Shown here one piece after another: positions 46,686-48,937 of a DNA stretch of 48,937 nucleotides. The position numbers were made by a program, and so were the translations under genes. Location of the stretch: assembly GCA_029573235.1 (NCBI GenBank), contig JAKQGX010000033.1, positions 1 to 48,937 on the forward strand, written 5' to 3'. Origin of the DNA: Bacteroidota bacterium (GTDB taxonomy: Bacteria > Bacteroidota > Bacteroidia > Chitinophagales > Chitinophagaceae). A model generated the notes under the pieces. It did no database searches, was not told where the DNA came from, and worked only from the letters and a program-made list of their open reading frames with translations. How positions within the stretch are numbered: the stretch's first letter is position 1; each line of letters begins with the position of its first letter.

Positions 46686-47753
46686 GTGAAAAAACTCTTG
46701 CTATTCCTCTCTTTTGTTGTTTCTATCAATGTAACAGCTCAAGTGCCACAATACTACTCGAATGCTTTAGGTCTTAATGGACAACCTTTACGAGTAGCAT
46801 TATATAATATAATAAAATCGCATCAATCGCTTGGCTATAGCGGACTTTGGAATGCCTACTTGCTAACTGATAAAAAAAGTAATGGAAAGGTTTGGGACAT
46901 CTATTCTGACCGACCCGGGGGTATCAGTGCCTATGAATATAGCTTCGGAACCGACCAGTGTGGCAGCTACAATGCAGAGGGTGATTGCTATAACCGAGAG
47001 CATACATTCCCCCAATCTTACTTCAACAAAAACGAACCTATGCGCTCCGATCTATTTATCGTCTATCCCACCGATGGATATGTAAATGGTAAACGCTCGG
47101 ACTTTCCTTATGGCAAGGTAACATCACCTACTTATACCAGTAGCAATGGCTCTAAGCTTGGCCCCAACAATGCTACAGGCGCACCTTCCGGCACGGCTTT
47201 CGAACCTATTGATTCATTTAAAGGAGATTTGGCGCGCAGCTATTTTTACCTCGCTACACGCTACTATTCCGAAGATAATGGATGGAGCAATTGGGAGATG
47301 GCAAATGGTGCAGAATTGAAGGCTTGGGCCATTGCCATGTTGCTGAACTGGCATCATGCTGACCCGGTAAGTCAAAAGGAAATGATGCGCAACAATGCCG
47401 CGTATGGGTTGCAACAAAACAGGAATCCGTTTATTGATTATCCTCAATTTGCCGATTGTATTTGGGGCACTGCCGATTGTAAAGCACTTGCCATACCCGA
47501 TATGAAGGCTCATATAGCCCTTTCCTTATTCCCCAATCCGGCTAAAGATAAAGTAACCATAGATTGGTCGTATGATGCCTCGTCAGATCCGGCAACCCTT
47601 CAACTCATCAACCTGCAAGGGCAAATTTTTTATTCTACCACTACGGCTAATAAGAGCATTACCATAGCTACAGAACAATTTCCTAGAGGCATGTACATTA
47701 TCCGTATCGAAACATCCAAAGTACAAAGGAGAGGAAAACTGTATTTGCAATAA
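46686..47753 (+). CDS. Secreted endonuclease I family protein with T9SS sorting domain
   Basis: A 355-aa exported nuclease starting with GTG. Signal peptide to about residue 19 (VTAQ). The EndA/NucM-type ββα-Me core includes CYNREHTFPQSYF near 101-113 with catalytic His106, and later SYFYLATRYY near 190 and LLNWHHADPVSQKE near 219. The C-terminus from about 278 (LSLFPNPAKDKVTIDW...GMYIIRIET) is the type A sorting signal of the type IX secretion system, so the enzyme should be released or surface-bound. The next gene, 42 nt on, is a second exported nuclease. Confidence 0.92.
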   Translation: MKKLLLFLSFVVSINVTAQVPQYYSNALGLNGQPLRVALYNIIKSHQSLGYSGLWNAYLLTDKKSNGKVWDIYSDRPGGISAYEYSFGTDQCGSYNAEGDCYNREHTFPQSYFNKNEPMRSDLFIVYPTDGYVNGKRSDFPYGKVTSPTYTSSNGSKLGPNNATGAPSGTAFEPIDSFKGDLARSYFYLATRYYSEDNGWSNWEMANGAELKAWAIAMLLNWHHADPVSQKEMMRNNAAYGLQQNRNPFIDYPQFADCIWGTADCKALAIPDMKAHIALSLFPNPAKDKVTIDWSYDASSDPATLQLINLQGQIFYSTTTANKSITIATEQFPRGMYIIRIETSKVQRRGKLYLQ

Positions 47754-47795
47754 GATAAAACCCTTCCCCCCTTTCAACACCCTCAACCACATCAT

Positions 47796-48290
47796 ATGAA
47801 CTGGCGCACCCTCCTTCTCATACTCTTTTTTATTGGAAAGGGAGTACAAGCAGCTCCTTCCTCCCAAACATTCATGGCAACCGTCATCGGAATAAAAGAC
47901 GGCGATACCATTGAAGTATTGAAGGACAAGGAAGTCATAGTTGTTCGTTTGGCAGATATTGATTGTCCGGAAAAATCACAACCATTTGGTAAAGCAGCAA
48001 AGAAGTTTTGTGCAGATGTATGTTTTAGAAAAGAAGTGAGGGTGGTATCGAATGGTAAAACCGATCGAAACAAACGACTAATAGCTACCGTTTATGTTGC
48101 GGGTAAGTCGTTAAATGAAACATTGGTTCGTCAAGGCTATGCATGGCATTTCAAAAAGTATTCTGACAGTAAACCCATTGCCGATATGGAATTGGAAGCC
48201 CGACGCAAACGAGTAGGATTGTGGGCTGACAGCCATCCAGTGCCACCGTGGGTATGGCGTAAAGGAAAAGCAGCAAATAGTATTCGCTAA
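47796..48290 (+). CDS. Exported thermonuclease (SNase-like) family protein
   Basis: A 164-aa Ca-dependent nuclease of the staphylococcal type. Signal peptide to about residue 20-24, OB-fold start VIGIKDGDTIEV near 29-40, active-site RLADIDCPE near 53-61 (Arg, Asp and Glu of the site) and the second Arg region DRNKRLIATVYV near 90-101. It lies 42 nt after the endonuclease I gene with no terminator between, so the two are likely cotranscribed and serve extracellular nucleic-acid breakdown. Confidence 0.92.
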   Translation: MNWRTLLLILFFIGKGVQAAPSSQTFMATVIGIKDGDTIEVLKDKEVIVVRLADIDCPEKSQPFGKAAKKFCADVCFRKEVRVVSNGKTDRNKRLIATVYVAGKSLNETLVRQGYAWHFKKYSDSKPIADMELEARRKRVGLWADSHPVPPWVWRKGKAANSIR

Positions 48291-48371
48291 AAAAACAGAA
48301 GACATACACACTTAAAAAAATGCTGTTAGTATGATGATTGTATTAATGCAGCTTCCTTTGTTGCATTCCCT

Positions 48372-48379
48372 TATATTTG
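48372..48379 (+). promoter_or_regulatory. -7 box (TATATTTG) at the start of the right-edge gene
   Basis: TATATTTG ends 4 nt before the GTG at 48384, which would make this transcript leaderless. No -33 TTTG at the right distance is visible. Confidence 0.4.
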
Positions 48380-48383
48380 CTTT

Positions 48384-48937
48384 GTGAGTGTATTCTATCC
48401 GCTTTTTTTATTGGCTGGCCTTACCATTGCTATTCCCCTGCTCATACACCTGTTTAACCTTCGCCGATATAAAACAGTATTATTTCCTCACAGCCATTTT
48501 TTAAAGAACCTACCCCTTCGTTCACAGAAACAATCGAAGCTTCGTTATAGAAGACTTTTGGCGTTACGCATGTTGTTTCTACTATCACTTGTTGCAGCAT
48601 TTGCACAACCCTATTTTCCCAATCAAAACAATACTACTACCGATAAATTGCAAGTCATATACCTTGACAATTCCGCTTCTATGTCGGTGAAGAAAGGAGT
48701 AAGAACACTGTTGGACATTGCCAAAGAAGCTGCTTTAAAACAAGTGAATACCGCTGCGCCAGATAGTCGCATTGTAATACTCACCAACGATAAACCCAGT
48801 ACGTACGAACCCATCACAAAAGAAAAAGCCATTGCCACCCTTCAGAAAGTAGAACTATCCGCTTTATCGAAAAACGACCATCAAATATTGCAAGCCTTGC
48901 AAGAACGTTTGGAAACAGCCGCAATGCCTCAAGCGCA
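48384..48937 (+). CDS. BatA-domain/VWA membrane protein, 5' part only, cut by window edge
   Basis: Reading from the GTG at 48384 gives an open frame to the window end (184 codons and two bases). It begins MSVFYPLFLLAGLTIAIPLL followed by IHLFNLRRYKTVLFPH, the N-terminal double-TM (BatA, TIGR02226-like) domain; a second TM segment lies near 57-72 and a VWA start with DNSASMS near 91-97. In Bacteroidetes such proteins often run to 600-700 aa. The VWA MIDAS (DxSxS) is present; the later part is missing here. A second locus of the Bat type, 14 kb from the DUF58 operon. Confidence 0.88.
   Translation, partial: MSVFYPLFLLAGLTIAIPLLIHLFNLRRYKTVLFPHSHFLKNLPLRSQKQSKLRYRRLLALRMLFLLSLVAAFAQPYFPNQNNTTTDKLQVIYLDNSASMSVKKGVRTLLDIAKEAALKQVNTAAPDSRIVILTNDKPSTYEPITKEKAIATLQKVELSALSKNDHQILQALQERLETAAMPQA

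Overview
The window is ordinary-looking chromosome of a Bacteroidota bacterium, most likely a member of the Chitinophagaceae or a close relative. Support for this comes from the gene set (DUF58/VWA 'Bat' genes, a type IX secretion C-terminal domain, a type-3 prolyl-tRNA synthetase, 'cytochrome B'-like 4-TM protein, BtrH-like protein) and from repeated Bacteroidetes-type -7 boxes (TAnnTTTG) upstream of genes. No Shine-Dalgarno motifs stand out. Base composition looks even throughout, and no insertion sequence, prophage, CRISPR array or integrase is visible. The window cuts a gene at each end: an initiator tRNA on the left and a BatA/VWA-type gene on the right.

Layout. 1-10.7 kb is mostly + strand housekeeping: half of tRNA-fMet (-), era, a PLP-dependent deaminase-like enzyme, mfd, a small unknown gene overlapping a BtrH-like gene, tyrS, an isolated hutU and ispF, closed by a perfect 34-bp palindromic terminator. 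10.8-16.5 kb is on the - strand: TPR protein, FkbM methyltransferase, acyl-CoA dehydrogenase, helix-hairpin-helix membrane protein, and an RluB-type pseudouridine synthase with a long disordered head. 16.8-19.1 kb (+) has an efflux adaptor without its pump and a DUF481 barrel. 19.1-22.9 kb (-) has DUF3109, CBS/ACT, alpha/beta hydrolase and proS. 23-27.8 kb (+) has a Tyr-rich secreted protein, an OmpP1/FadL-type barrel, DUF1801, DUF2200 and a methyltransferase. 27.8-35 kb (-) has an SDR enzyme, an M48 lipoprotein protease, a methyltransferase, an ECF sigma factor paired with a membrane protein that joins an anti-sigma-like head to a trypsin-like protease, and a short Bat operon. 35.3-38.9 kb (+) has a lipoprotein, a PabA/TrpG amidotransferase and parE. 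38.9-46.5 kb (-) has dtd, plsC, a cytochrome-b-like protein, fumC, hppD, an unknown gene, mscS and trmH. 46.7-48.9 kb (+) has two adjacent exported nucleases and the cut BatA-like gene.

The most unusual module is the sigma factor plus fused anti-sigma/protease at 30.4-32.0 kb: its single membrane protein could join sensing, proteolysis and sigma-factor control. The small gene plus BtrH-like pair, the split Bat gene sets, the tandem nucleases and the near-leaderless promoters are secondary points of interest. Functions are assigned by recognising families and motifs by eye; no database search was run.
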